DNA of 64,000 bases from Metaphire vulgaris (Eukaryota > Annelida > Clitellata > Crassiclitellata > Megascolecidae), in NCBI GenBank assembly GCA_018105865.1, contig CM030868.1:2999113-3063112 (forward strand), given 5' to 3'. The position numbers and the translations under genes are program-made. Positions 48,282 through 58,999 of this stretch are shown here, piece after piece. Positions within the stretch are counted from its first letter, which is position 1; every line of letters starts with the position of its first letter. Under the pieces are notes generated by a model. It was not told the origin of the DNA. It ran no database searches and saw only the letters and a list, made by a program, of their open reading frames with translations.

Positions 48282-48708
48282 AGTGGAACTTTGTTTCAAT
48301 GGACTTCATTATAACGTATAACCCTGTTATAACGTTCTGCAATCTATTGTCATGTGCGATGCCTTTCCGTATCAGATGGTATTGGAGATAAAATATCTTG
48401 GATATAACGTACTACAAAGTCCTATTAGCTGTTTTGAGTCACCCCATCAGATTATATGATGTTATACTAAAGTGATTTTACTTTAATGTTTATAGTGATT
48501 TTTATCAATGATTCTTGCTTATTTAGCTTTTGGTGAAACGGTGACGATAGCGGAGGAGATGGCTGCAAAAGACGCTCTTTACCAAATTTTCGAGATAACG
48601 AACAATTCTGCACCTCTTCCTTTTGGACCAAGAGGACGATTTTTGAGACTTGATGTTAAAAATAAAGAACTTGTTGACTTACCTGAAAATACTCGTGCAC
48701 AAGTTTAG
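43749..48708 (+). CDS. MRPL44: MRPL44, mitochondrial large-subunit ribosomal protein (first exon uncertain)
   Basis: Component of the 39S mitochondrial ribosome with an RNase III-like fold followed by a double-stranded-RNA-binding fold. Exons with consistent phases: 43749-43835, 44347-44447, 44936-45011, 45634-45718, 46394-46465, 47101-47249, 48006-48088, 48527-48708 (stop TAG 48706). All are GT-AG. Recognisable blocks: NYNAEVFAFGERLGEKF, LRTAFTNRSYVEVERERR, VTSYLMSEENLSHLALNLG, EFPPSKETLCKTFKAVIGAL, QDFVLTQLVGKSVQDVW, KNPMGMLADILEK, TYMVGIYSDKKLIGQSFGET, EEMAAKDALYQIF. The first listed exon begins with the last base of a codon (probably the W of WNYNAE), so about 50 N-terminal residues lie upstream; a candidate is at 42819-42880. 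Human MRPL44 is about 332 aa; the part seen here is about 277 aa. Confidence 0.9.
45430..45481. repeat. (GT)n microsatellite
   Basis: About 50 bp of GT in an MRPL44 intron. A shorter GT run occurs at 45790-45802. Confidence 0.95.
46019..46194. repeat. (TTA)n-(ATC/GTT)-(TTA)n compound array
   Basis: TTA units, a middle part of ATC, GTC and GTT/ACT triplets, then TTA units again. In an MRPL44 intron. Confidence 0.95.
46682..46996. mobile_element. hAT-like element in MRPL44 intron
   Basis: Left CTGGGTGGCCAACC and right GGTTGGCCACCCCTT are inverted; GCGGCCCT motifs lie inside both ends. CAGGGGTGGCCAACC is a known hAT terminus type. No clear target duplication. Confidence 0.5.
47517..47796 (-). 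mobile_element. tRNA-derived SINE with exact 11-bp target duplication
   Basis: Flanked by AATAGGTAAGT at 47506-47516 and 47797-47807. Read on the minus strand from 47796 it begins with a tRNA-like head: A box GTTAGCAGAGTGGTAAC and B box GCGGGTTCGAGACCCGC (47728-47744, with a perfect T-stem), so it carries an internal RNA polymerase III promoter. A ~200-bp unrelated body follows. It lies in MRPL44 intron 7. Confidence 0.85.
48283..48430. mobile_element. pogo-like MITE fragment in MRPL44 intron
   Basis: CAGTGGAACTTTGTTTCAAT, CATTATAACGTATAACCCTG and GGATATAACGTACTACAAAG follow the CAGTGGAAC...ATATAACG pattern of pogo-like elements. It is preceded by a short AAT run. The right end is unclear. 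Confidence 0.45.
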
Positions 48709-48895
48709 AGACTGAGATCTAACATTTTCCCAAATTATTGTTTTTAATAATTTGAATGCTTGTGTTTAGATTGTAAGATAGTATCAACATTTCAAAGTTG
48801 AATTCTGTTACAAATGGACTCTAGTAAAAATTTTTATGAAAGGCTGTTTTTTTCTTTCTACAAGTGACATATTTTAAAGCAGCCCTAACTTTTGT

Positions 48896-48901
48896 AATAA
48901 A
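48896..48901 (+). terminator. Candidate MRPL44 polyadenylation signal
   Basis: AATAAA lies 188 nt past the MRPL44 stop codon in an A-rich context. Position-based assignment. Confidence 0.45.
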
Positions 48902-48904
48902 AAA

Positions 48905-49615
48905 GGTAAAGGTAATACTCCATAGTCCAACACAGACCCGTCAGGAGAACTGAAGGGTTAGCGCCTTGAGTTTTACATGGCAACCTTTCCCTCACTGCCT
49001 TTCCCTCCACCAAGTTTGCACCCAATGTACTAATTGGGCTTTTGTAATGCCCATAACAATCATTTATTTTTCATTTTCGCCATGTTACAACAAGGATTTG
49101 CCATCATCTTAAGCACGATGATATCTGTGACCGTATTGTTCATTTCCTTTTAATATTTCCTTCATTCTCCTCAAGCCTTCCCCAAATGATTTCCTCCATA
49201 ACTATAACAACCCGACCTCCTCATGAATGCACTGACCTTTGCCTGGATAGCAATTCACCTTTCATAAGGCTATTTCAAGTGAATAATAATAATATAATAA
49301 TATAATAATAATAAGGTTTAAAGTGGTTAAGTAGGGTCTGTCATGTGTGAGAACCAGGTGCTACTAATCAAGGCATACATTGACGAGATTTTATATAGTT
49401 TATACTTTCAACCAATTGAATTTTATTAAGATAAACTACCGTACATGTCTCGTCTTGGCCTATTCATCATAGATTGCTGGAGTGAACTGACTGACTTCTG
49501 CTTGACCTGACTTTAATTCAGATAGGAATTGGGTGCCATCAGTTGATGAGACAGGCATTAAGAGTAGTGATAACTAAAATCGTCTGATGGCAGCACCAAA
49601 TGTTTACATCTGAAA
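48905..49615. other. MRPL44-ASPM spacer
   Basis: Holds a LINE 3' end (49275-49365); otherwise unassigned. Confidence 0.4.
49275..49365 (-). mobile_element. LINE 3' terminus (minus) with AT-rich tail
   Basis: An AATAATAATATAATAATATA-type tail, then GGTTTAAAGTGGTTAAGTAG and GGTCTGTCATGTGTGAGAAC. Same family end as 9600-9655, between MRPL44 and ASPM. Confidence 0.55.
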
Positions 49616-49619
49616 TAGT

Positions 49620-49909
49620 CGCATTGCCATTGGTCCAAGCAAACCGCCGTGATTCGTCAATTTGAAAATAGGTTTTTGATTGGCCAGTTTGTCGGTCTCG
49701 GGCTCTCGGCATTTATTCGAATCCTTCTGTTGAAGGGAGCCGAATATTGCGATTTAAATTTTTAAATAAGTTTTTAGACGATCTCTGGATTAATTTCAGT
49801 GTCTGTTTGTTGAGCGAAGTCGCTTGACTGCTGGATTAACGCTGCTGGATTATCAGCATTGCCGTATGCGAAGAAGCAGTCTCCAGAGAGTAGAGAAAAC
49901 TGTACCGGT
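49620..49909 (+). promoter_or_regulatory. Possible ASPM promoter and 5' untranslated exon
   Basis: A repeat-poor stretch with two inverted CCAAT boxes (ATTGG at 49629 and 49679) and a TTTGAA element (49661) resembling the CHR site of G2/M genes. It is followed by a transcript-like segment ending in a consensus donor ACCG|GTAAGT (49909/49910). The next good acceptor on this strand is TTTTTTAG at 52910, six bases before the ASPM ATG at 52917. I infer a non-coding first exon spliced to the first ASPM coding exon. An ATG at 49866 would be an out-of-frame upstream start. NF-Y plus CHR control is known for mitotic genes; its use here is inference. Confidence 0.45.
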
Positions 49910-49999
49910 AAGTAGCAGATTTGGTAATTTAGCATTTTCCGCAAAAATTATTAATTTTCCCAGTTTCGTTCCCATACATCACTTCATCGTTGTCGTCGG

Positions 50000-50042
50000 C
50001 ATCATTATCATGATCATCATCATGATCATCATGATCATCATT

Positions 50043-50077
<35 letters not shown>
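50000..50077. repeat. (ATC)n microsatellite with ATG interruptions
   Basis: CATCATTATCATGATCATCA-type sequence grading to pure ATC units, just after the putative ASPM first exon. Confidence 0.9.
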
Positions 50078-50192
50078 ATTCGGACCCCATAGTCACGTAG
50101 ACCGTCAAAGCCATTTACAAGAAACAGTTTTGTCATCGTTTTCCGTTTTCCCCACGGTCCTATGTAATGACTAATATTATTAAATAGAATGA

Positions 50193-51781
50193 GATTATTC
50201 GCACTCCGTAGGGCGAGAAATAAAATTTCGCCTCCGTAATGCACTGAAAGTATAAAAGTATATGGACAAACAATAAATAACTTAAGGTTTGCAGATGACA
50301 TAGATGTGATAACAACAAAAGCAGATCACCTACAAATATTAACCAATGAAATAAGCAAGGCCGGAGAAGAAGTGGGGCTAAAAATAAATATACAGAAAAC
50401 TAAAGCAATGGTCACGGGGAACAAGAAAAAGTTAATCTAAAACTAAAGGAGGAAGTAATAGAACAAGTACCAAAATTCGTTACCTTCAGTACTGACAGAA
50501 GATGGCCTAAGTGAAGAAGACATAATAAGGAGAATTGGACTAGCAAGTATTTGGAAAACTTCAGAAGATATGGAAAATGAATCAAATATCACTGAAAACA
50601 AAACTAAAGCTATATAATACACTGATCAAACCAATACTATTATATGGATCAGAATGCTGGACCATAAAGAAGAAAGACGAAAGAAGATTAATGACTGCAG
50701 AAATGAACTGGTTAAGAGGAATAAAGCAGAAGTCAAAGAATAAGAAATGAAACGATCAGAGAAAAGACAGAGCAAAAAGAAACGATACTCGAATCAATAC
50801 AGAAACGAAGACTGAAATGGTTTGGCCATGTTGAAAGAATGAAGGAAGAAAGACTGCACCAAGAAAAACATGGATAGAAAACTTAAAAGAGGATGCAGGA
50901 GAAATGCAAATGAACTTCATCCAATTGACCAGAGCAGCAAGAGACAGACAGAAGTGGAAGGAACTCATTCAGACCCATCGTCCAACCCAATAGGGAAAGA
51001 CGGAAGGAAAGAAAGAAGAAGAAGAATGCACTGACCCGAAAATGGCTTATGGGCACTCCGGAGTGCATTTGCTGCACTGTGAACTAGCGCTTTAAAAATG
51101 TTCGCACTAATATATGCAAACTAAAACTGCCTAATCGCACTCCATAGGGCGTAAAAATCAACTCCGCCTAGTCGCACTCTGAATACAATATGTGATGGTA
51201 TATTGTCACTGCTTAGTTCGTCGAGACTCTAAAGCAGGCTATTGGCACTGCGTAGGATGAGGATTAAACTGCGATGCGCCAATACGACCTTTTTTGCTAG
51301 TCAGACTTTTTTGGGAGCCGAGGTTTTTTTGTTTGTGCGACATTTTTGGGAGTCGAGATTTTTTTTGGTTGTCAGACTTTATTTGGGATTTTTTGAGATT
51401 TGACATAGGCTACCGTTTTGGTTTTTTTTGCCTGACAGACTACTTTTTTAGTGGGAGGACATTTTCACTTATACACTTCAGTGCGTAATTGTACTTCACC
51501 GATTTTTTTATCCAACTTTTATTTACAACATCGACGCTTTTCGATTTCTTTATTACAAATAATTGATTTGTTTGTTTTTCATAATCAGACAAAACTCCAT
51601 AGTGTTAGCAAGATATAAAACTGCGTTGTGCCCTAATTCACGTGATAAGGCCACGCCGATGACTGCTGGCGTGGCCACGCCAATAACGGCAGGCGTGGTC
51701 ATATCACGTGATTCTGGCTCTGATTGGTGGAGTGCGAATAGGCCTAGTTTCGACTCTTCGCACTCCGGAGTGCGAATAGTC
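50193..51781. mobile_element. DNA transposon with GATTATTCGCACTCCG ends, carrying a nested LINE
   Basis: Left end GATTATTCGCACTCCG (50193) and right end CGGAGTGCGAATAGTC (to 51781) are inverted repeats. The interior holds further GCACTCC(G/A) motifs at 51052, 51138 and a perfect 16-bp palindrome CGCACTCCGGAGTGCG at 51759-51774. No transposase frame was found and the target duplication is not clear. The superfamily is unassigned. Confidence 0.6.
50248..51024 (+). mobile_element. RTE-like LINE, 5'-truncated, with 10-bp target duplication
   Basis: Flanked by AATGCACTGA at 50238-50247 and 51025-51034. Broken frames read INNLRFADDIDVITTKADHL, QILTNEISKAGEEVGLKINI (RT FADD block), LKWFGHVERMKEERL and LTRAARDRQKWKELIQTHRP. 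It ends in a GAAA/GAAG-rich tail. It has inserted into the DNA transposon at 50193-51781. Confidence 0.85.
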
Positions 51782-51784
51782 ACT

Positions 51785-52200
51785 TTCTATTAAATATTAA
51801 ACCAAAACCGGCACTTCTGGACAAGTGCCATACCGTATGCATAGTCATTTGAGCGTGTTTGCTGTTTGCCACATATAATTTTACTTTTAGGCTTGGTAGT
51901 TTTTTACTTCATTTTCTGAATATTTTGTAAGTAAAAATTTAATTGCTGTCAGGTGCCCTCTGATCCCCAGAGACCTCTGTGCATTGCACAGCCTGCACAA
52001 CCCATTTCTATGCCACTGGTCTTCATCACTCCCAGAGCATCTAGGGGATCCAACAGAGAATTTATAGCCACTTCTTGTGCCAAGATCATCCGTGTGTGAT
52101 GAAGATTCATCCTTTTTGAAGTGTTACTGTTACACAGAACATGCACTGTATCTACTGTCTTGATTGGGATGTAAAAACATCCCTGGCAGTGGAAAAAGCA
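51785..52200. other. Spacer inside the presumed ASPM 5' intron
   Basis: No exon or repeat recognised. It lies between the DNA transposon and the 21-bp tandem repeat. Confidence 0.35.
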
Positions 52201-52201
52201 A

Positions 52202-52267
52202 TCACCTGTACTATCCTGGGACTAACCTGTACTATCCTGGGACTAACCTGTACTATCCTGGGACTAT
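52202..52267. repeat. 21-bp tandem repeat, three copies
   Basis: ACCTGTACTATCCTGGGACTA-type unit three times without a mismatch, about 650 bp upstream of ASPM exon 1. Confidence 0.9.
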
Positions 52268-52639
52268 GTTTGCGATTGGTGCAGGCAGGTTCAGAGACTG
52301 ATAATCGTGGGCAAAGATGAATCATCTTGTCTGGTTGTGAAGCTATAATATAGCTTCAGAGTGGTTGGCAGGAGGTCGTTGCACTGTTATAAAATTGTGA
52401 AATAATCTAGCGGCCTCAACAGTTTAAACGACTTGGGGTGGACTGATGATGGTGTTGCCCTTAAAGAAAGAACTGAAATCTATGGCAGTTACTTGGATGT
52501 ATGGCTTTAGTATTCTATACAGAATTTCATCGAGAAACAAGTTATTAATTTAGTTTCAGGATCATATATCAAATTTACTCTGATGATATACTCTGAATGT
52601 GGAGTATTTGCTCTTAAAAGAATATTTAGCACATCTTGT

Positions 52640-52735
52640 TGGATGTTTATTGATGATATTCATATTGATGATATTGATTATTGATATTGATGATATTCAT
52701 ATTGATGATATTGATGATATTCATTTGATAGTTCA
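52640..52735. repeat. TTGATGATATTCA tandem repeat
   Basis: Imperfect runs of ATTGATGATATT(CA) over about 95 bp upstream of the ASPM coding start. Confidence 0.75.
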
Positions 52736-52916
52736 GTGATTTGTGGCTCATTCTGTCAATATCCTTGCTGTGGGCTTGGCAATGTCTTTGTATTTTGAGC
52801 AGAGTGTGATTTTGTAGAATAGTTTTAGATAACTTAGATAACTCGTGGCCTTACATATTATGACGTGTTTCAGTTTTGCAAAAAGAAATCTGCAGCAGTT
52901 GTATTTTTTAGGAACA

Positions 52917-54448
52917 ATGGATGAAGAGGGAGAAGGCGTGAAAGCACAGCGTCCGCGAAGGTCTTGGTTTGGTCAACCGAAAAGAAGCTTCACATTTGAT
53001 GTTCCTGTTGACAGAAGTGAAAGTTGCAGCGATCTCACTTTGCCCAAAGAGAACATTGAGATCCTGGAATTGACACATTTCACTCGACCTCCTCTTGTTG
53101 ATTTTGGTACGGTTAAAATTGGCCAAGAGAAAACGTGCTACTTGATTGTCAGAAATCCGCTGAAATATGTACAAGAGGTATTTATTGTCATGCCTTTTAG
53201 GATGTAAATTATTTATGATCCTGCCTATTACCTGGTAGTTAGAGTGCAGTGCATAAAGTTATATATTCAGCAGTAGACGATTCAAATTTGACCTCACCTT
53301 ATTTGTGGCTCATAGAAACTCATTGTTTACCTTGTGCTGTGTTTTGATTGAGGAGCAATTGTAATGTTACATTATATTATGCTAAGTTAGGTTACAGTTT
53401 TGTTTTAAACTGAGGGAACAAGCATGAATCTATTGGGCCTATATCGGCACCTACTTTTCTTTAACCCTTTTGTTACAACAGTAGGCACATATACTCAAGC
53501 ATAAGCCTATGTTGATGTGTTTATGCATCATGATGATATGCAGAACACTAGAGATTCTTCATGTGTTAATGCTTCATATTGGCAGCAAAATCCAAAAGGG
53601 TCAATGTGAATGGTATTCTAAGCATGGCCATTAGAATATTCCTTCCATAAAAATTGGGAGGATAGGAAAAACATTTTAAAATATGCCCAGTTGCCCACCC
53701 ATAAATATGTTTAAATTCTAGTGATGACCTTTTTTGCTTGTCAGACATTTTAGAATGTTAAAGTTGCAAAGAATCACACAACATTTGGGGAGGGGGTAAC
53801 TGATACTATGTCCCCATCACTAATTATTTGGGGGACCATCCCCCGCAGTACCCCGTGTTCTACACCCCCGAGCATGGCATTTTTCTATCTGTTGTTGTTT
53901 GACCTACTTTGATAAGGTAAAAGTTGAAAAGTTTCCAACAAAGAAGAAATTCTCGATCGACTTGTTGGAGTTTGCTGTCGATGCTGGTGACGACCTGCAG
54001 CTCAGCTTGACTTGGCGTCCCGAGGAAGTTGGAGGTTGCCGAGAAATTGCACAGCTGCATGTCGATCATGCCCTCAGGCTACAGTTCTTTGTTTTGGGTC
54101 ATGCCGTTGAAAATGCAAAGCCAAAAAGGGTAATTGCTTGAAATGCTTCTTTTTAAAAAACAAAATCTGTGATTTATAACTAACGAAATGTAGACGATCT
54201 GAAAGGAGCTAATGTCTTTTTTGCCTTTCATATTTGGATCACTGTTTTGCCTAGATGCATAGGTCTGGGGTTGAATATATATAAGGGTAGGTTAATGATT
54301 TTATTTATTTATTTATTTATTTATATCAAGACAATTTTTCTATAGCTGCCAAAACTGATGGCAGAAGACACAGTCAACCATAACCTAAACTAAAAAGATT
54401 ATTATTAGGAACAGTTTTATGTTTATGGCGGTCTGATGCAGATTATTA

Positions 54449-54491
<43 letters not shown>

Positions 54492-54548
54492 TATTGGGAG
54501 TACTGTTGTCAGTCGAGTGTCCGATGTTGATATTTGATTATTGGATTA

Positions 54549-54580
<32 letters not shown>

Positions 54581-57500
54581 TATTGGGAGTACTGTTGTAA
54601 GTCGAGTGTGGTGTTGATACTTGGATGGGTGATTGTCAGTGAAAAAAACAGCTGTTCATTATCTAGGTTCAATAAATTAGTAGTTTCAGAAAGTTTATTG
54701 TTGTTCTTAAGCACTTTCTCTTTGTTCTGTGACTGATTTGTTTTGTTAAGCTTGATTGCGATTTCTGATTTTCAGAGACAGACGTCTGGTGGTGGTGTAA
54801 GTCCTCATAAGAAACGACAAAGTGTCCCGGCACCTGTTAGAACAACTCGGGCATTTGTTCGTAGAAGGACCGAAGATTCACATGTTCATCATCACTACGA
54901 AAGCAAGGAAAACCATATGGAAAAGTTGGGTCCTAAGCTGATAAAACAGTCTTCAAGAAAGTCTTCAGGTAGACAGCAGATGTCGGGAAGAGTCGAGGTG
55001 AAGGAGAATTTTAATTCGGACGTTCGAACCGATGCGAATGTTCTGAAAGAGACAAATTACGAAACAACCGCTCGGATGTCGTCTGTGGATGAGGGTGGTG
55101 GATGCATTCTGTCTTCGGCGACACGACAACGACGGGCAAAGCAACCCCGCTGCGTAGAGAGACGTTTGTGAAATGCAGGCCTACCATTCAAACGACTCCG
55201 ATAAAGGAGAACTCTACCTTTGCGACAAGTAAGTCTGTTTCGCCACCAACTGTTGCCAAGGAGACTCTGTGGCAGGAAAGAACTCTCGACGATTTGAGCC
55301 TGAATTGCCTTTCCGACACGCCTTCGAACCTTCTGCGAAGTGATACTTACACTTTGCTGACCTCTGGCAACAACAGTCCACTTAGACCCATCCACGGTTT
55401 GAAACAGCCGTTAATAGAAGAGGGCGTCTCGGAAACCTGTCGTCCCGATGTCCAGACAAGTCCAGGATCTCGCGCGGAGACTAGAAAGCCTTTGTTGAGA
55501 AACTGCGCGAGTCTATCGGAAATCGTTGAGGAGAAGCTTTTCGAACCGTGTGTTCAATACTCGGGTGTTCCGATAGAAGAGTATGAGCCCAGTCCGCCTG
55601 AGACGTGCTACCAGACTGCGACAAATACGCCCAACGTGACTCTGCTGGATTCCGATCCGGAGGACGCGTTTCAGGACTCTGTGGCCTGCCAGTCACACAG
55701 CATCACAGACGGTCTGTCTGAGGGAATTGTTCCGTGCCAGAACGTTCGCTGCTTTTGGAATAAGCAGTGCAAAGAAACTTCTAGATTGGAGAGAGTGCAG
55801 GAATCCCTTGTTATGGAAACTCGCGTTTCTAACGGTCTGTTTGAGGAAGATGTTCTTGTAGAAGTAGAAGAAGAACAACGCGTCAAGGTGATTCGGGAAT
55901 GCTTTGGTCTCAATTCACAATACCGCATCAATGCACCACTTAGGTTTAACACTGAAGCAGTCAAATCAGTTGATACGGTGCAGGAATCTCTTTTGTTAGA
56001 GACAGAAGTGTCCATTGAAGATGGCAGAGAAGTACTTCTTTCTGATGGCAACATCATTTCTGACGACGGTAATGAGTCCAGGCTGGTCGAGTATCGTAGT
56101 GTAGAAATGGTGGACGTATTGCCCCGTACGCATTCAGACAAGATACTTGCTTCTCGCGTTCAGCATGAATTAAATGAACATGAACCTGTAACTGATGTCC
56201 AATCTTCAAACCTAAATGCACCCACTGGTAAAGAAGATGTTGGTTATTCCTGTGAAAGCAGCGATATTCGGTTCTTGAGACCAGAGCAGGTTTATGTGCT
56301 TAAAGCCCAGTCATGTTCGGCCTCTATTGGCTGCAATCTTCTGTCGTCCACTCCATTGACATTGCAGCGACCGTCATCTGACGGAGACCTGACCTCTTAT
56401 GCCGGTCCGATCCAGACCGGGACCCTGAGTCCCATCCTGATGAATTTGGCTCTCAAAGGTGGTAATCGTGCGGGTCAGGCTCGTGTTGAAGACGAAATTT
56501 GCCGCGTTGATAATCCATTTTCAGGCTTTGGTGTTACCGTGACCAAGAATAAACCGGATTTCCGCGATCCAGCGGAGGAGAAGCTTTCCCAGGGCAGTAG
56601 TTCACATGCGTGTAGAGGACTGTTCACTTATCCACCGCTGTGTTCGCAAGGCGGCAAGGTAAAAGTGCAGAATGTCAACGACGCTGGAATTGATCGGCAC
56701 AGTGATGAGCGTTTGCCGGGGATCGCAACGTTGCAGTTGGAAGCTTCCTGCGACAAAACCGCGTCACATCTTCACTTGCCCGAAGGTTCTCTGGATTTGC
56801 CTTTGCCTGTCACCGGTGACTTCAAGGTTGCGTCTGATGTAGATGTTAGTGGTATTGGTGTTTCGATTAACCCTGTTATCAGCCAAAATGCATTTGGTCT
56901 TGGAAACTATGCCGGGTCGGTTCAGAGTAGAAGGACGACCGCTGACCAAGGACGTTCCAAGCGACAACACCTGGAAGGCGATACCAGTCCCACTAAGAAG
57001 AAGGTGTTCCGTGATTTGGACCAGCAAACTCAGAAGACTTCTGGCAACAAGGACACAGTGATGAAGAATAGCCATCAAGGTTGGACCAGTTCTTAGCACA
57101 TTTGAACATATACCTTTTGGTCAGGTCAAATAAATCAATTTTCAATAATTTCTATACTTAAAACCAGATGTAAGTTTTTTCCTGATGAGAAAGATATATA
57201 TTTAGTTAGCATCCAGATTAAAATGACATGTGAGATCCAGAATGAAAATGTTCGTTGACTTGCATGACAAGTATTTTTCATGACAAGTATTTTTCATTAA
57301 ATGAATGCTTTAAATCTGACCAGGTTCATTTGATATAAAATTGATTCACAATGTTATGGCTGATGGATGGTTTCTCTATGCTTCAAAAAGTCTACTGTTA
57401 TCTTGTATAAGAACATCTTAAAAATTATGAAATAGTATGTAAATAAATTATACCTAGTGTTTTAACAAGGATTGAGCATAGAATATGTTCTTTGTATGAT

Positions 57501-58938
57501 GTTGCTTACTGAATGTGCAACATTTCAAATGTGCAAGTTTTGCAAGCTCCATATCTTTTATCCTATGCCAAAGTGCCAGAAGTCTATGCAAATCATAAAA
57601 CCACATTAAAGCGTATTGCAGTCGGAGTGATGCAGAATTTCATGTAAGTTGTTTGCTGTGATGCACTAACCAATCTGAAAATGACTAATAAGAAGGTAAA
57701 TGTGTTTAGTTTTCTCTTTACTTTCAGTAAAAGAAATGAGGAAATCAAACATATCTACATTATCCCAAAGCAGATATTCAAAGCCAGCAGATAAGTCATA
57801 CATGAAGCCCGGTCTAGGAGTTGCGCATTCGAAGCTACTTCTTCTGAAGCCAAAGAAGCAGTCAGGTATGACACTAGAGCTTGAAGATGTTCATTATACA
57901 TTTATTATTATTACATTATTATTATTATTACATTTATTATTATTATTATACATTTATTATTTGCTGCTTTAAATAACTCCTCAAAATTTGCATTAAATTC
58001 GTTTCTGCACAAATGCTTGATATCTTACTGGGGAAAAAAAGCATTATTCTGTCTTTGAATGGGAGATGTTTCAAGCAGTCCTCTTGGTGATTATATTATG
58101 GTGGTCTTCAGTTTTCGCCCATTCATCTGATAGACTCGTGGTTTTGCTTTTATTTTGCTGATTTGAAATCAAAAATATAGCATTCGTCACATAATACGTG
58201 ACATTTGAATGAATATTCTTGCATACATCATGTGTCTCAAAAGCCAGGAGTGCTCTGATTGGAAGCAAAGAGGCGCTATATAAATCACTGCATCACATAG
58301 TGATGTTTGGGAACCACGGATCGCAAACTTCACGTAAAGTGACATGTTTGTTGTTGTAATGTAGTAATTACAAAGCATCCAATGCCCTTCGCCTCCAAGA
58401 ACATGTATTACGATGAGCGGTGGATGGACAAGGAAGAATCGGGCTTTGTGAAGTGGCTGAACTTTGTCTTGTCACCGCCCGACTACTATTTCGAAGCAAA
58501 GAAGCAGAAAGGTCAGCCATGCGAAGCCAGATTTTAAGATTGAAATTCATAATATGAATGCTGATTTGAAATTGAATTGGAAACTTAAATATTTGTCTAT
58601 AGGAGTATCCAGAACAATCTCTATGGTCACTGATCTATGCCCACCAGCATGAAATCTGCTTCTGCCATTGGCGTCTATTAATAGACAACAATGGTTTCTA
58701 TGGTTTCTGCCCACCAGTGGGCGGAGCAACTGGACCTTGTTGTTAAACACTGGATACCCCTATTGCATGCTCAGAACACACTTTGATACAGTTTTTTTCG
58801 TACAGTAAGGTTAAACTGTTAGTCTCATTGTGGTTGAATGGTCCTTGGGTTCTATGAAAATAGTTAGAACTTACTGTGACAAATTCAAATTGGCTGTGGT
58901 TTGACAATTTTGGTGTATGATATTATTATTATTGTTTA

Positions 58939-58999
<61 letters not shown>

